Positions 1 through 9,605 of a DNA stretch of 42,754 bases are shown here, in pieces. The notes beneath the pieces were generated by a model, which was given only the letters and a program-made list of their open reading frames with translations, made no database searches and was not told the DNA's origin. The DNA is taken from the NCBI GenBank assembly GCA_026134085.1, contig JAOQIN010000012.1, positions 1 to 42,754 on the forward strand, written 5' to 3'. Made by a program: the position numbers and the translations under genes. Position 1 is the stretch's first letter. The number at the start of each line of letters is the position of its first letter. The DNA comes from Candidatus Methanoxibalbensis ujae (GTDB taxonomy: Archaea > Halobacteriota > Syntropharchaeia > Alkanophagales > Methanospirareceae).

Positions 1-96
1 TCAGAAGCGATCATTTCCGGAAGAAAGACGCATCCGCTTCCGTATCTCCTTCTCCTGTTACCCCAAACTCCCTCCCTTAAAACCTCCTCTCCTCCG

Positions 97-135
97 ATAT
101 TTAAAGGGGAAAAGCCAATTAAAATATAGGAGTGA
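97..135 (+). promoter_or_regulatory. Promoter and ribosome binding site of cfbD
   Basis: An archaeal TATA-like box (ATATTTAAAG, 97-106) lies about 40 nt before the cfbD start, and a Shine-Dalgarno match GGAGTGA (129-135) sits 9 nt before the ATG at 145. The spacing supports both the start choice and a short leader. Motif reading only. Confidence 0.5.
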
Positions 136-144
136 TAAGAAAGG

Positions 145-1260
145 ATGGAAGAGGACATAATATTGCATCCGAGACCGAGTGCGATAGTTGCAGCGCTTTA
201 TACGCTTCGTGATCTTGATGTGGATGTTGCGATAATTCACGGACCTTCTGGATGCTGTTTCAGGCACAGCAGGATGCTTGAGGAGGATGGCATGACAGTG
301 CTCACAACCGCTATGGACGAGCGCAATTTCGTCTTCGGCGCTCATGATGCGCTTGTGCAGGTGCTGCGTGCCGCTGAGAAAATGTTCAAGCCATCGCTCA
401 TGGGGGTTGTCGGGACATGTTCATCAATGATAATAGGGGAGGACATCCATGAGGCTGTGATGGACAGCGGAGTGAGCTGCAGTGTGATAGAGGTTGAGGT
501 GCATGCTGGATACCGCGATAACACAACAGGCGTGATAAAGACGCTTGAGGCTGCTGTGCGTGCCGGCGTTATTGACAATGAGGAATTCAGGCGACAGAAG
601 CGCATACTTGAGGCTGCAACGGAGATAGAGAAGCGTGTAGGCGCCGCATCAAAGAAATACATCCCGATATCAAAGGGAGATTCAAAGATAAGCGTTGCTG
701 AGCGGCTGATTGAGCTGATTGAGCGTGGGAAAAAGGGGATATGTGTGCTCAATGCGAAGAAAGAGACGGCGTTCATGTTCGCTGACATACTGAGAGCAGT
801 GAACATCGCAGCTGCGGAGAAGGGAGGGAATCTTGTGAACATCGCAAATCTCGCCAGTGATGTAGGATTGAAGCGTGTGCGCGGATATGCCGAACGCATT
901 CTGAATGATCTTGCCGCACATGGCATAGAGATCGCACATATAACCGGAGGACTGGATGAATATCCAATATCAGGTGAGCGCGCTTCTCGGATAATCCGTG
1001 AGAATTATGCAGATCGTGATTTCGCTGTCCTCATAGGTGTGCCGCACGCTGTCACGCCTCTTCCCGATGAAATGGAGATATTCTCGGTGACCAACGGTCC
1101 TCGCACGGTTGAACCGCTCAGATCGCTCGGCCATCATCATGTTGTACTTGAACTTGATCTGCATCCCAAAACAATGGGCGTCAAAAAGATGATCCCGTCT
1201 GAATTCGGCGATGCAATCATGAAGGCGTTGAGAGATGGAAAAACATCACAGCGCAGTTGA
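145..1260 (+). CDS. cfbD: Ni-sirohydrochlorin a,c-diamide reductive cyclase, catalytic subunit CfbD
   Basis: A nitrogenase-NifD-like protein of 371 residues. With the NifH-like CfbC it catalyses the ATP-dependent six-electron reduction and ring closure that turns Ni-sirohydrochlorin a,c-diamide into seco-F430, the penultimate stage of coenzyme F430 synthesis for methyl-coenzyme M reductase. Seen here: the N-terminal IHGPSGCCFRHSRM segment (about residues 31-44) and GTCSSMIIGED (90-100), which supply the conserved Gly/Cys residues of this family, then two further Rossmann-like halves. The length is normal for CfbD. The ATG at 145 has a good ribosome binding site. No other cfb gene is nearby in the window. 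It marks the organism as a methanogen or anaerobic methane/alkane oxidiser. A generic nitrogenase-component-1 homologue is the alternative, but the fit to CfbD is close. Confidence 0.85.
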   Translation: MEEDIILHPRPSAIVAALYTLRDLDVDVAIIHGPSGCCFRHSRMLEEDGMTVLTTAMDERNFVFGAHDALVQVLRAAEKMFKPSLMGVVGTCSSMIIGEDIHEAVMDSGVSCSVIEVEVHAGYRDNTTGVIKTLEAAVRAGVIDNEEFRRQKRILEAATEIEKRVGAASKKYIPISKGDSKISVAERLIELIERGKKGICVLNAKKETAFMFADILRAVNIAAAEKGGNLVNIANLASDVGLKRVRGYAERILNDLAAHGIEIAHITGGLDEYPISGERASRIIRENYADRDFAVLIGVPHAVTPLPDEMEIFSVTNGPRTVEPLRSLGHHHVVLELDLHPKTMGVKKMIPSEFGDAIMKALRDGKTSQRS

Positions 1261-1458
1261 TAATGTAATGCGTTTTCGTTTTTTGCTGCTGTTTGACAGC
1301 TCAGGGCTTCAAACCATACATGATGCTGTTTTTGCTGAATTGCCATTTGCAATGATGTGAAAATAACACTGCTGAACATCGTGTTCTGGTTCTGTGTGGG
1401 GATCATTGAGATGATAAGTTGAGATGAGATGATGAGCTGATAATGAGGAGAGGAAAAT

Positions 1459-1531
1459 GGGGCAGCCCAGATTTGAACTGGGGTCGCGGGCTCCCAAAGC
1501 CCGAAGGATGACCTGGCTACCCTACTGCCCC
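1459..1531 (-). tRNA. tRNA-Pro (anticodon TGG)
   Basis: Read on the minus strand this 73-nt sequence folds as a cloverleaf. The acceptor arm is GGGGCAG...CTGCCCC, the anticodon arm is CGGGC-TTTGGGA-GCCCG with anticodon TGG, and the T arm carries GTTCAAATC. No CCA is encoded and no intron is visible. It lies alone about 200 nt beyond cfbD. Confidence 0.95.
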
Positions 1532-1829
1532 TCTCGCTGCTCGCTGTCAGCAGCTCTGTTCCTCCAGCACTGTGTTTCACTCATCTTCTCATCAGCCACA
1601 GAAGAATCTTTGATTCAACAATAAAATATTTAATTCCACTCTCATGAGAGGTGTGAGAGGAATAAGATGGTGTGAGGCGGCTGTCTGACGATTGTATTGG
1701 TGTGGCGCGCACATTCGGCGGAAAATGAAAGCGGTGTGAAGAGGGATTTTGCTCTTGTCCCTCCTCCGCGCAGCAGGCGGGAGGGGCTTTCAAGACGAAG
1801 CGGGATTACATAAATACACACCAGACAAT

Positions 1830-2560
1830 AGACATCATAAGAGGTGGAAGAATTGGGTGACAATTACTCCGGGATGGAGATACAAATGTTCATGCAGACA
1901 CGGACGGATGGATTGTCGCTTACTTCACTGCAGAGAGGAACGATAGAAACACATAGGATAAGCTCAACCACGCTTGGAGATGCTAGATGCTATAAGTGCT
2001 GTTGGAACAGGAATCACAGCAGATATAAAATACCACCTTGAATATGCAGATGGCATAACGATTTTCGTTAGAAAAGGGACAACTGATGGAACAAATATCG
2101 TGCAGTTTTCCTACAAATTACACGCGAGGTGTCTTACTATATGCATACCTGACGATTCTAAATTGAAAGCGGATGGAACCTGTGGATGCTATAAGAGAGC
2201 ATTTGGCGCATACGGAGGAGCAATAGAGGAGCAATCATAACAGGTGCACAGAAATTTTTTACGACAGATTACGGAGTGTAGGTTCAGAGGGAGTGGCGAC
2301 GATGCTGATATACAGGAAAGGATGAGCGTGTGAGAGCGTAGAAAGACTGATTTGTAAATGGAGCATCCCGACGATGCCTGTTACGCAACCGAAGCATCTA
2401 TTGGAGAGTGCTTCAACGAAGCCAGTTCCTGTGAGTGAGATTTTCATGAATCCTGCAGAAGCGAGCATGGAAGAGGCGTTGCTCCCTCTTTTCCCGCACC
2501 AACTCACAACTCCCGCACCAACTCACCAGAACCAGGACTCCGGTGAACCAGATGATCCTT
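1830..2560 (+). pseudogene. Decayed secreted/surface-protein gene
   Basis: No single reading frame is open, but pieces in different frames join into one protein-like path: an acidic Thr/Gly segment with NYSGMEIQMF and DTDGWIVAYF (about 1860-1930), then KYHLEYADGITIF and TDGTNIVQFSY (2025-2110), IPDDSKLKADGT (2148-2180), FGAYGGAIEEQS or GAIITGAQKFF depending on frame (2200-2260), and finally a Pro/Thr-rich stretch (about 2500-2550). This style (beta-rich domain plus P/T linker) recalls archaeal cell-surface proteins. At least three frameshifts are needed. No membrane anchor could be traced. The family assignment is from pattern memory only, so it is given as a surface-protein relic. Confidence 0.35.
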
Positions 2561-2950
2561 AGGCACTTTCAGAAGGACAATCACACCAAACAAAACAATC
2601 ATCGCAACGAAGCTCTGATGCGAAGGGACAGGCGGTCATACTGAATATGCTCTTATTTTCAGGCATGGAACATGGGGAGCGGAAGCAAAAAGGTTATGAG
2701 GGAATATATACAAAACAATCATTCCAATTCCAAAAACATACAAAAAGATTACCTGATTCACCGCACTTCCTCCCTTAAAACAGACAATAGATGATAAACT
2801 GCACTGAATTCATAGATACCATTCTCATAACTGGCCCAGGTTGCATGACTCGCTCTCGCCAAAAGCGAGAAGAAATCAAAGCGAAGAGGGATATGAATCG
2901 GCGCCCTCTTTTTTTATTATTACGGTCTCGAGCAAAACTATTTTCTTATA
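2561..2950. other. Intergenic region, nothing recognised
   Basis: No gene, RNA or repeat could be supported. CCTCCCTTAAAAC (about 2768-2780) also occurs just before cfbD (70-82), a possible short dispersed motif or chance. Confidence 0.3.
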
Positions 2951-2954
2951 CTAA

Positions 2955-3750
2955 AGTAAAAAAACAAAATCCATGGGCAGAAAACGATTCTACGAATCTG
3001 AAAACACTTCAGCAGAAGAACCCGATGAAAGGATCAACTCGGGAAAGACACAAGCTTGAAAGAATTCATCACAGAGGGATGAGCGTTGAAGAAGCTGCCG
3101 AATTGGTAGGAGTAACAGGCTACGCATGGTTTAGAAGGTTCCAGAGGTTATTAATCCGATTCCCGAATTTGGAGGAAGACCTTCTAAACAAAAGAAAAGA
3201 GGGAAGAACTCATGCCAAAGAAAAAGGATTCCCATACGAAGAAGGAAAAGTCCGAGAGCTCATCAGAATTTGGAATCACATGTCGTGGCAGGGAGAAAAA
3301 TCTTTTGAGATAAAGGATTACAGAAAACCCGATAAAAGATAAAACCTGGATCAGGCTGGAATTGGTGCGGATGAGATGGCGGTTGAAGCGAACGCACAGC
3401 AAGAGGAGCTTTACCCGTTGAGTTTCTATCTCTAAGCTATGCAGGGTTCTATTGTATGGAGAGAGAGAGTGGTGGAGTTTCGATAAAGCTGAAGACTTTA
3501 CAGCGTTTCTGGATAAGAGAGGGTCAAAAGAAAAGGATCGTGGACAATTTCAGGACATATCATGGCAGGTGAGAAAGGGGGCTGAGAAAATGAAAATTGC
3601 GTCACCTCCCTCCTCACTCTACTGATAAATCCGATTGAAAATGGAATTTAAAAGAACAGTTTCTGAAAACCTTAATACGGAAGAGCTGAAGGAAACGATT
3701 GCTGAAGCTTTAAGCGGAGTCATTATCATTTGCAAAAAGGAGGGTTGAGA
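2955..3750 (+). pseudogene. Decayed IS630-family transposase (copy 1)
   Basis: Successive frames show the landmarks of an IS630-type DDE transposase in the right order. An N-terminal helix-turn-helix (MSVEEAAELVGVTGYAW, about 3078-3130) is followed by the linker GGRPSK (about 3171-3190, another frame), then EEGKVRELI (3240-3270), VDNFRTYH (about 3540-3560), and a C-terminal LPPHS...KWNLKEQF segment (about 3605-3660) corresponding to the family's LPPYSPxLNPIE block. Stops and frameshifts separate them, so it is inactive. Terminal inverted repeats were not found. The order of the motifs, not any one of them, is the evidence. Confidence 0.6.
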
Positions 3751-3935
3751 AGTTCTTGGTTGATAAATTCTTGGGTGATAGGTTGCACTTAATCATGATT
3801 TCTTTTCGTCATTATCTGATCACAGCTGAGCGCATATCGCATTATTTATTTCGATATATTGCATAGATATATTGCATATAAAATCCCATTGTTTGGCCGC
3901 GATTTGGGCGTGCCTATTTATATCTAATATGATCA

Positions 3936-4751
3936 TCAAGGGAATTTGCAGCAACATATCATGTCCTCAAACACTGCAGACAATGTGAGATTATTAAAAA
4001 TTTCATTTTTCAGCTTTTCTTTCAGTCTGTTTAGTGCGTATTCGTCGTACTCAAACTCTATGTTATATTTCACATCTCTCAGCAGCAGACCGCATGCAGG
4101 TGCTGGTGCGATGTGGTGATGCTGTGGGGAATGCAACAGATATGAGAGCCACTCAGGCGGTTTTTCACATTCGCCTACGATTTTAAGCGCGGTTACCATC
4201 TTACGCACCATCTTTCGGAGGAAGCTGTGTGCGCGGACATCTATTATGATGAATTTTCCATCTCTTTTTATGTCTATGCGGAGAACATGCCTGACTGTTG
4301 TTTTCTCCTCCCTGTCTCTTTCAGCGAAGTTTCTGAAATCATGCACACCTATAAGGGATGATGATGCGATGCGCATGCTTTCTATGTTGAGTGAGGAATC
4401 CGCATCAAGAAGAAAATACCTGTATTCACGCCATAAAGCATCTTTCCTCGCATTGAATTTCTGATATGGATATGCCATTGCTATCACAAATATGTCGTCT
4501 GGAAGTGCGCTGTTGATCATACGAACGGAGATATCCGGATTTTTCGTCTCAAAAGAGATGACCTGTGATATTGCATGAACTCCCCTGTCGGTTCTACCGG
4601 CAAATGAGAATGCAGCAGTGTGCCTGTTTTCTATTATGTTGAGCTCTTCAAGCGCGTTCAGTATGACAGAAGACACTGTTGGAACATCTGGCTGTATCTG
4701 GAAGCCGTGATAGTTTGTGCCTATGTATCCAAGCTTCAACGCGACACGCAT
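3936..4751 (-). CDS. truA: tRNA pseudouridine(38-40) synthase TruA
   Basis: A 271-residue TruA. It isomerises uridines 38-40 in the tRNA anticodon stem-loop. The start RVALKLGYIGTNYHGFQ is the usual TruA N-terminus, and the catalytic motif GRTDRGVHA has its Asp at residue 55. The mid-protein block FxARxxAxWREYRY and the HSFLRKMVRKMV segment are also family hallmarks. The ATG at 4751 is chosen over two upstream GTGs because AGGTGG lies just before it. The gene stands alone: convergent IS debris lies on its 3' side and a long gene-poor stretch on its 5' side. Length is normal for archaea. Confidence 0.93.
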   Translation of the reverse strand: MRVALKLGYIGTNYHGFQIQPDVPTVSSVILNALEELNIIENRHTAAFSFAGRTDRGVHAISQVISFETKNPDISVRMINSALPDDIFVIAMAYPYQKFNARKDALWREYRYFLLDADSSLNIESMRIASSSLIGVHDFRNFAERDREEKTTVRHVLRIDIKRDGKFIIIDVRAHSFLRKMVRKMVTALKIVGECEKPPEWLSYLLHSPQHHHIAPAPACGLLLRDVKYNIEFEYDEYALNRLKEKLKNEIFNNLTLSAVFEDMICCCKFP

Positions 4752-4761
4752 TCCCACCACC

Positions 4762-6240
4762 TGCTTTTATATGTTGCCAAATAGGCCCGATGGAATATAT
4801 CCCCGATGGAATGAGGAGGGAATAAGCCATCTCAGGATCATTGAGGCTGGGGAAACCTGCCTTGCGAGAGGGTTGATGTGAGCCATAGATCTGAACTTTG
4901 CATGTTTCCATAATTGTGGTCACAGGAAGTCCTCTGATATTATGAAAACGCCTCTCTCCAGAGCCACCACGACAACCCTCATAGCAGCTTGTAAGCCCTC
5001 TCAGCGACAATCTTCCACATCATAGCAAGTTAATGTTTAAGAGAGAATGATTTGAGAGAGAATCAAAGAGAGAATCAGGACATGATCTTGCTGCTCTTTA
5101 TGAGGGTTAGGGTTTAGCCATAAGTTATGGGATTTTGCTATCTCATATAATCCGCAGTAGAACCTCACACAATCCGCAGTAGAGCTAAGTGAACCATCAT
5201 GTGGCAGGGCTTCCTGATTCAGAGAGAAGTGACATTCTCCAATCCCATCCCCTATCGTTTCCGCCTCCCAGGACTTAAGGATCTGTTGCCTCATATGCCT
5301 ATCTGACGGTGCCACCCGCCTCCAGTCTCAAAACAGAATTTCCGACTATCCGCCTTTCAAGGGCTTGAGTTCCCCGTTTTTCATGCGTTCTGCGCCAAGT
5401 CACCTGATGTCGGAGATGCCGTGTGAGTATGACTTCATTCACAAATGTTTCATCTCATCCCTCAACATGTTGCGATTGTGTTGCTCTCAATGCATAAGGA
5501 GTGTGGTCGTATCCTCTCGTTTCCTGTGCTTTCAACACCATCCTCTGAATGCATAAAGGTTCAGTATACCTTCCTCAACAAAACAGTGCGCTGTGAATGG
5601 ACATCTTCTCCATCCTCCTGTGTTCAACAAAGGGCTGTTCCATTGTATTGTCGTTAAGATGCGCCCTGTTCACCTATCGCGGAGAGCGATTTCTCCGCAC
5701 ATTCTCAGCGCTGAAACAAGCAGTGAGAGGTATGATGTCGTGTTTAGTCAAGATAACAGACCATTCTCATATCTGAAACTTTTTCTCTTTTTTTTGCTTT
5801 GTCAATAGTAGCTAATTGAGTGAAGTGGCGAAGCTTTCTTCTCCTTTTCTGTTCTTTCAACTTTTGATTCATCATCTTGGATTTTGCCATTTTTAAGCGG
5901 TTGTTTCCGTTGATGTATGTTCACAGTTAAGTGTATCGCAAATTTCGCGAATCTTCTGCTTTATAGTTCCTTTCCCGCGACACTTCACAGCAGAGATAGG
6001 ATGATAGTGAAGATAGCAGATGAGCAACTCCTTCTTCAGTTGTAAGAAACCGAAAACACACCTCCTGCACCCCCCTCTGCCTCGCCGTATCCCATCGCTT
6101 TCGCAAGAGAAAGCAGCGGAAAGTTAAGATAAAATCAATAAAATTATGGAAGAGCCTTCAGCTGGGCTTTGTGTTGACGCTGCCCGAGTTGCTGATCAGC
6201 CCCAAAGTATGACCAAGTCCCACAACAAAATAAGTGGGGC
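4762..6240. other. Gene-poor region of about 1.5 kb without a recognisable gene
   Basis: Several short open frames exist on both strands, but none has a convincing ribosome binding site, domain or consistent codon pattern. The minus-strand frame across 4760-5010 has a protein-like flavour but matches nothing I recognise. The whole stretch looks like decayed DNA, in keeping with the dead elements on both sides. A multi-copy noncoding or IS relic is possible. Confidence 0.3.
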
Positions 6241-6299
6241 ATATCTTACGGATGAAAGCGCTGAGAATGATCAAGATAGATAAAACGATAAACGATAGA

Positions 6300-6520
6300 T
6301 GATGGAATATGAGATGCGGGCATGACTGGCAAGCTGACTATGAGGATGCCATAGTAAAAACGCCAATGGATTTTGGACAGGTTGCTATGGGAAATCCCGT
6401 GCACCGAGTGCTTATCCCTCAAAAGGTTGCTCCGCTTCTCCTCACCGCCACCAGCAGCATTGACACAGGATTGCACTGGCGGGATTGCTTTCAATTGTCG
6501 CTGCAATGAACAGCATAAGA
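6300..6520 (+). pseudogene. Relic of a VPxxxP-tailed surface protein (C-terminal part)
   Basis: Joined across frames this stretch reads CGHDWQADYEDAIV, NGFWTGC, then after frameshifts IALAGLLSIVAAMNSIR. It parallels the C-terminus at the right edge of the window (CGYDWQAEFEDAIV, NGSWTGC, IALAGLLSVIAVICIRR). Similarity also shows in the DNA: both have CCGCCACCAGCAG followed by a GGATTGCTTTC block. It is therefore a broken paralogue or a duplicated 3' end, lacking the upstream body and with the VPxxxP box destroyed. Confidence 0.7.
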
Positions 6521-6592
6521 TAGGAATAAATCATTTTTTATTTTTAAATCGTAGTTTCTGCATTGCATACATATTTTATTTACCATAAATTT

Positions 6593-6613
6593 TTGGTTAT
6601 TTATCATAACCAA
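6593..6613. repeat. Perfect 8-bp inverted repeat upstream of the FrhB-like gene
   Basis: TTGGTTAT-TTATC-ATAACCAA, a perfect palindrome with a 5-nt centre in an AT-rich stretch, about 110 nt before the FrhB-like start. It could be a dimeric-regulator operator or a hairpin ending the decayed surface gene. Neither can be decided from sequence. Confidence 0.4.
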
Positions 6614-6726
6614 ATCGCATTGTTGCGAGGAGAATGGAGCGGGAGGCACTCATGGTTGAATCCCCTCACCTGCCACTCGCTTTATTAGAGCATGTCCGAT
6701 GCATTTGATAAGAGAGGGTGAGCAAT

Positions 6727-7836
6727 GTGAATGGGATGGGAGGATATGAGAGGTTGCGTGCGGATGTAGTGGATCGGAAGTTATGCACATTCTGCGGTGC
6801 CTGCATATCAGCATGCCTTCTCCGCCATCTTGAGTGGGCGGGAGAGCCTCTGCGCACGGAGAGAAAAGCGGCGTGTGAAGATTGTTTGATATGTTATGAG
6901 GCATGTCCCGTTCGTGGTGAGATAGGAGATGATGAAGTGTTTGGCGAGAAGAGGCGAGATCGCTTTCTCGGAGTTTACAGGCGGATAGTTGCTGCAAGGT
7001 CTGAAGATGAGGAGGTTGTGAGGAATGCGCAGGACGGTGGCGTTGTTTCAACGATACTGAAGCATCTCATGAAATCATATGTTGACGGTGCAATTGTCGT
7101 GAGGAAGCAGGACGGCTGGGCACCTCTTCCATCGGTTGCGAAGGATGTTGATGATGTGCTTGCGGCGGGAAAGACAAAATTCGGCATATCACCGAACCTG
7201 ATGCTCATCCGTGATGCTGTTCTTGATGATTATCTTGATCGCATATGTGTTGTCGGTATGCCGTGTCATGTGAGAGGGGTGAGACATCTGCAGCGTATGA
7301 AATTTGAGCTTGCGCCCGCCATAAAATTTGTAATAGGGCTTTTCTGTCGTGAGAATTATGAATATGATGCGCTCAGGAGATATGTTGAGAGCATCATGCA
7401 TGACATCTCAGCCGTGCGGAAATTCAGTGTTGTTGAGGATGCCATGCTGGTGCATTTTGACGATGAGACTCTCTCAATTCCGATAACTGAGGTGAAGAAG
7501 TGGGTGCCCCGGCACTGCCTGCTGTGTGAGGATTTTGCATCTGAACTTGCTGATATTTCGGTTGGATGTGACGGCTCTCCCGAGGGATTCTCAACTGTCA
7601 TAATCAGGACGGAACATGGAGAAAGGGTTTTCACAGAGATTGAAGAGGAGGGACTGCTCAAAACAACCTCAGCGGATCTCTCAACAATACGAGATATCGC
7701 AAAGCGCAAGAAGGAAAAGGCTGAGCAGACATCCAGAATATATGCGCTGCGGGATGAGAACAAGAGTGTTGAGGAAATAGCAGAGCAACTGGGGATTGAA
7801 CAGTCGACAGTGATACACAGATTGGAGAAATATTAA
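6727..7836 (+). CDS. FrhB/FdhB-like F420-dependent oxidoreductase with N-terminal 2[4Fe-4S] ferredoxin and C-terminal helix-turn-helix
   Basis: About 369 residues. Two 4Fe-4S clusters are coded at the N-terminus (C20xxCxxCxxxC30 and C50xxCxxCxxxC60). The FrhB_FdhB N-terminal domain follows (QDGGVVSTILKHL onwards), then its C-terminal domain with VVGMPCHVRGV and a CLLCEDFASELADISVG block. Such proteins bind FAD and pass hydride between coenzyme F420 and iron-sulfur partners; the partner here is unknown. The last 40 residues (SVEEIAEQLGIEQSTVIHRLE) look like a helix-turn-helix, unusual for the family. GTG 6727 is preferred because GAGGGTGA ends 5 nt upstream; GTG 6718 and ATG 6736 are alternatives. 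The 3' end has three in-frame TAA codons and faces cbf5 with only 8 nt between. Confidence 0.8.
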   Translation: MNGMGGYERLRADVVDRKLCTFCGACISACLLRHLEWAGEPLRTERKAACEDCLICYEACPVRGEIGDDEVFGEKRRDRFLGVYRRIVAARSEDEEVVRNAQDGGVVSTILKHLMKSYVDGAIVVRKQDGWAPLPSVAKDVDDVLAAGKTKFGISPNLMLIRDAVLDDYLDRICVVGMPCHVRGVRHLQRMKFELAPAIKFVIGLFCRENYEYDALRRYVESIMHDISAVRKFSVVEDAMLVHFDDETLSIPITEVKKWVPRHCLLCEDFASELADISVGCDGSPEGFSTVIIRTEHGERVFTEIEEEGLLKTTSADLSTIRDIAKRKKEKAEQTSRIYALRDENKSVEEIAEQLGIEQSTVIHRLEKY

Positions 7837-7844
7837 TATTAATA

Positions 7845-8849
7845 TTAATGCCAGACGCTCGGATATGTGTTGGCTTTCATAAGCACCTTTTCAACGCGCA
7901 CGCAAATTCCTTCTGTCGCGTTCAGCATTTCATCTCCTCCCATCTCCGCAATGCCTACAGCGACTGCCTCCCCCTTTCTTGTGAATAAGGCGACTTGATT
8001 TCCCTTTTCTATGCGCTCCGATATGCGGAGAATGCCGGGTGCATACAGGCTCGCACCATGACATATCGCATCAACAGCAGTGTCCTTCAGAACGACACAC
8101 GGCATATCAAGCCGCAAAATCGCAGTTTCAACAGGTTTAACGAATTCACGCAGCTGCTTCTCATCATTGTTTTCCTCATAGAAAGCATATGCATCCTTGA
8201 GGTCGTGAAGCCTCACACATTCTCTCTCGGAGAAAGGAAATGAAAATGTCCTGCGAAGTTGCAGCATGTGAGCGCCGACGCCGAGCGCGAGCCCGATATG
8301 ATGGCAGAGCATTCGCACATATGTGCCTGCCTCGCATCGCACTGTGAAAAGCACATTTCTTCCGGAAATCTCATCCACACTGATGTGATGCACCTTTCTC
8401 ACACGCACACGCCTGCGGACAGCACTTCTAAATGGAGGTCGCTGATATATATCGCCGACGAACTCGCTGAATGCACGCCTCAGATCAGATTCGCTGACAC
8501 TGTCATGAAGATGCATCACGCACACATACTCTTTGTGTCCGCTCACGAAAATGTTCAACAGCCTCGTTGCCTTTCCAAGCAGAATTGGGAGGACACCTGT
8601 CACATTTGGGTCAAGAGTGCCCGCATGCGCCGCCTTACCGACGCCCAGAATTTCCTTCACCCACACTACAACCTCATGTGATGTCGGTCCTGCAGGTTTG
8701 TCTATGACGACAATGCCGTTCTCAATGATGTCTCGCATATCACGCTCCTCAGGCATGCAGCCGTAAGCATGATGCACCTCCCTCTCCCTCCCTCGCCACT
8801 CCTCCTTCTCAAGAACACATTTCTTCATCAGTTCCTCCAGCACACTCAT
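7845..8849 (-). CDS. cbf5: Cbf5, catalytic subunit of H/ACA RNP (TruB-type pseudouridine synthase)
   Basis: A 334-residue Cbf5. With L7Ae, Nop10, Gar1 and H/ACA guide RNAs it makes guide-directed pseudouridines in rRNA, and alone it makes tRNA pseudouridine 55. Seen here: GIVVIDKPAGPTSHEV (about residues 45-60), the catalytic motif HAGTLDPNVTG (Asp80), and the EAGTYVRMLCHHIG block. A PUA domain fills the last roughly 90 residues (PCVVLKDTAVDAICHGASL...). The N-terminus carries about 40 residues before the catalytic core, normal for Cbf5. Start ATG 8849 has only a weak GAGAG upstream; ATG 8828 is possible. It converges on the FrhB-like gene. Confidence 0.93.
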   Translation of the reverse strand: MSVLEELMKKCVLEKEEWRGREREVHHAYGCMPEERDMRDIIENGIVVIDKPAGPTSHEVVVWVKEILGVGKAAHAGTLDPNVTGVLPILLGKATRLLNIFVSGHKEYVCVMHLHDSVSESDLRRAFSEFVGDIYQRPPFRSAVRRRVRVRKVHHISVDEISGRNVLFTVRCEAGTYVRMLCHHIGLALGVGAHMLQLRRTFSFPFSERECVRLHDLKDAYAFYEENNDEKQLREFVKPVETAILRLDMPCVVLKDTAVDAICHGASLYAPGILRISERIEKGNQVALFTRKGEAVAVGIAEMGGDEMLNATEGICVRVEKVLMKANTYPSVWH

Positions 8850-8927
8850 CTCTCATGTCTCTCTTTCATATCTCTCCTTCAGCTCATCTCTCCTCCATCT
8901 CATCTCTTCTCCATCTCATCATTGTTT

Positions 8928-8967
8928 CATGTTGTCATGTTGTCACGTTGTCACGTTGTGCGTTGTG
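8928..8967. repeat. Short tandem repeat, five 8-bp units
   Basis: Units CATGTTGT, CATGTTGT, CACGTTGT, CACGTTGT and GCGTTGTG follow each other upstream of cbf5 and run into the 3' end of the next minus-strand gene. A slippage-prone microsatellite. It may alter the C-terminus of that gene or the cbf5 leader. Confidence 0.6.
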
Positions 8968-9409
8968 AAGGGTGACTGAATGGTGACACATCAACTCCTG
9001 CGGCGAGGAAGCTTGATCGGACTGCTGATATGAGTGTGTTCAGATGGGGTGAGAAGAAAAGATGGGATATGCACGAGCAGTCTGAGCATCCGAAACCCTT
9101 CACAGGCTCCATGACAGCTGACATGTGAGCAGCAATCTCGCACTCCTTTCGCTCCTCTGTTCTGCCAACAAAAACCATCACAATTCTCACCGGTTGTGCG
9201 GCGAGCATGAAATCAATATGCCAGTGCAGTTTTTTGTCATCACGCATGTGTCTCTCTATCCGCCTGTCCAATCCCGACAACGCGGAACCGATGTATGCGT
9301 AATATCCTCTGCGAAATTCCATCACGCGCCGCGCATGCCCGATCTCAATGCTTATATCCCGGCTGTTCGCAATGACGAGTGCATACACTCCCTTTGATTT
9401 CCCCTCCAT
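8951..9409 (-). CDS. GIY-YIG/DUF123 family protein
   Basis: About 152 residues. The protein opens GVYALVIANSRDISIEIG and continues RRGYYAYIGSALSGLDRRIERHM, matching the DUF123 version of the GIY-YIG nuclease fold often found alone or fused to endonuclease III in archaea. HWHIDFMLA and the conserved Cys-containing GFGCSDCSCISHLF block near the C-terminus also fit. Its biological role is unproven; nucleic-acid processing is assumed from the fold. The ATG at 9409 is preferred because upstream in-frame codons (to 9478) are low-complexity MEDGGW-like repeats. The C-terminus runs into the 8-bp repeat and may be variable. Confidence 0.75.
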   Translation of the reverse strand: MEGKSKGVYALVIANSRDISIEIGHARRVMEFRRGYYAYIGSALSGLDRRIERHMRDDKKLHWHIDFMLAAQPVRIVMVFVGRTEERKECEIAAHMSAVMEPVKGFGCSDCSCISHLFFSPHLNTLISAVRSSFLAAGVDVSPFSHPSQRTT

Positions 9410-9436
9410 TGTTTTTCCATTGTTTTTTCTCTTTCT

Positions 9437-9514
9437 ATCCTCCATCCTCCATCCTCCATCATTTCTCCAACTCTCCAATTCCCCCTCTCTCCATCCTCCA
9501 TCATCCCGTCATCC
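9437..9514. repeat. Low-complexity CCATCCTCCAT repeats
   Basis: Imperfect copies of CCATCCTCCAT at 9437-9461 and 9489-9513, separated by CT-rich sequence, in the spacer between the divergent DUF123 gene and purM. Strand asymmetry (pyrimidines on plus) is strong. No function can be read from it. Confidence 0.5.
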
Positions 9515-9605
9515 GTGCTGGCGCGTGGGCGCGCTGTGCGGTTGCGGAGTGATGAGGTGCAGTGTGTGAGGGTGTGATTTCTTTTGAGGGAGGGAATGAA
9601 TAAGG

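Noticed and set aside
4648-5315. Two minus-strand frames upstream of truA as genes
   Set aside because: They lack start signals and any domain I recognise; one overlaps truA in another frame.
6620-6690. A tRNA-like GGTTGAATCCC motif
   Set aside because: No acceptor, D or anticodon arm pairs around it.
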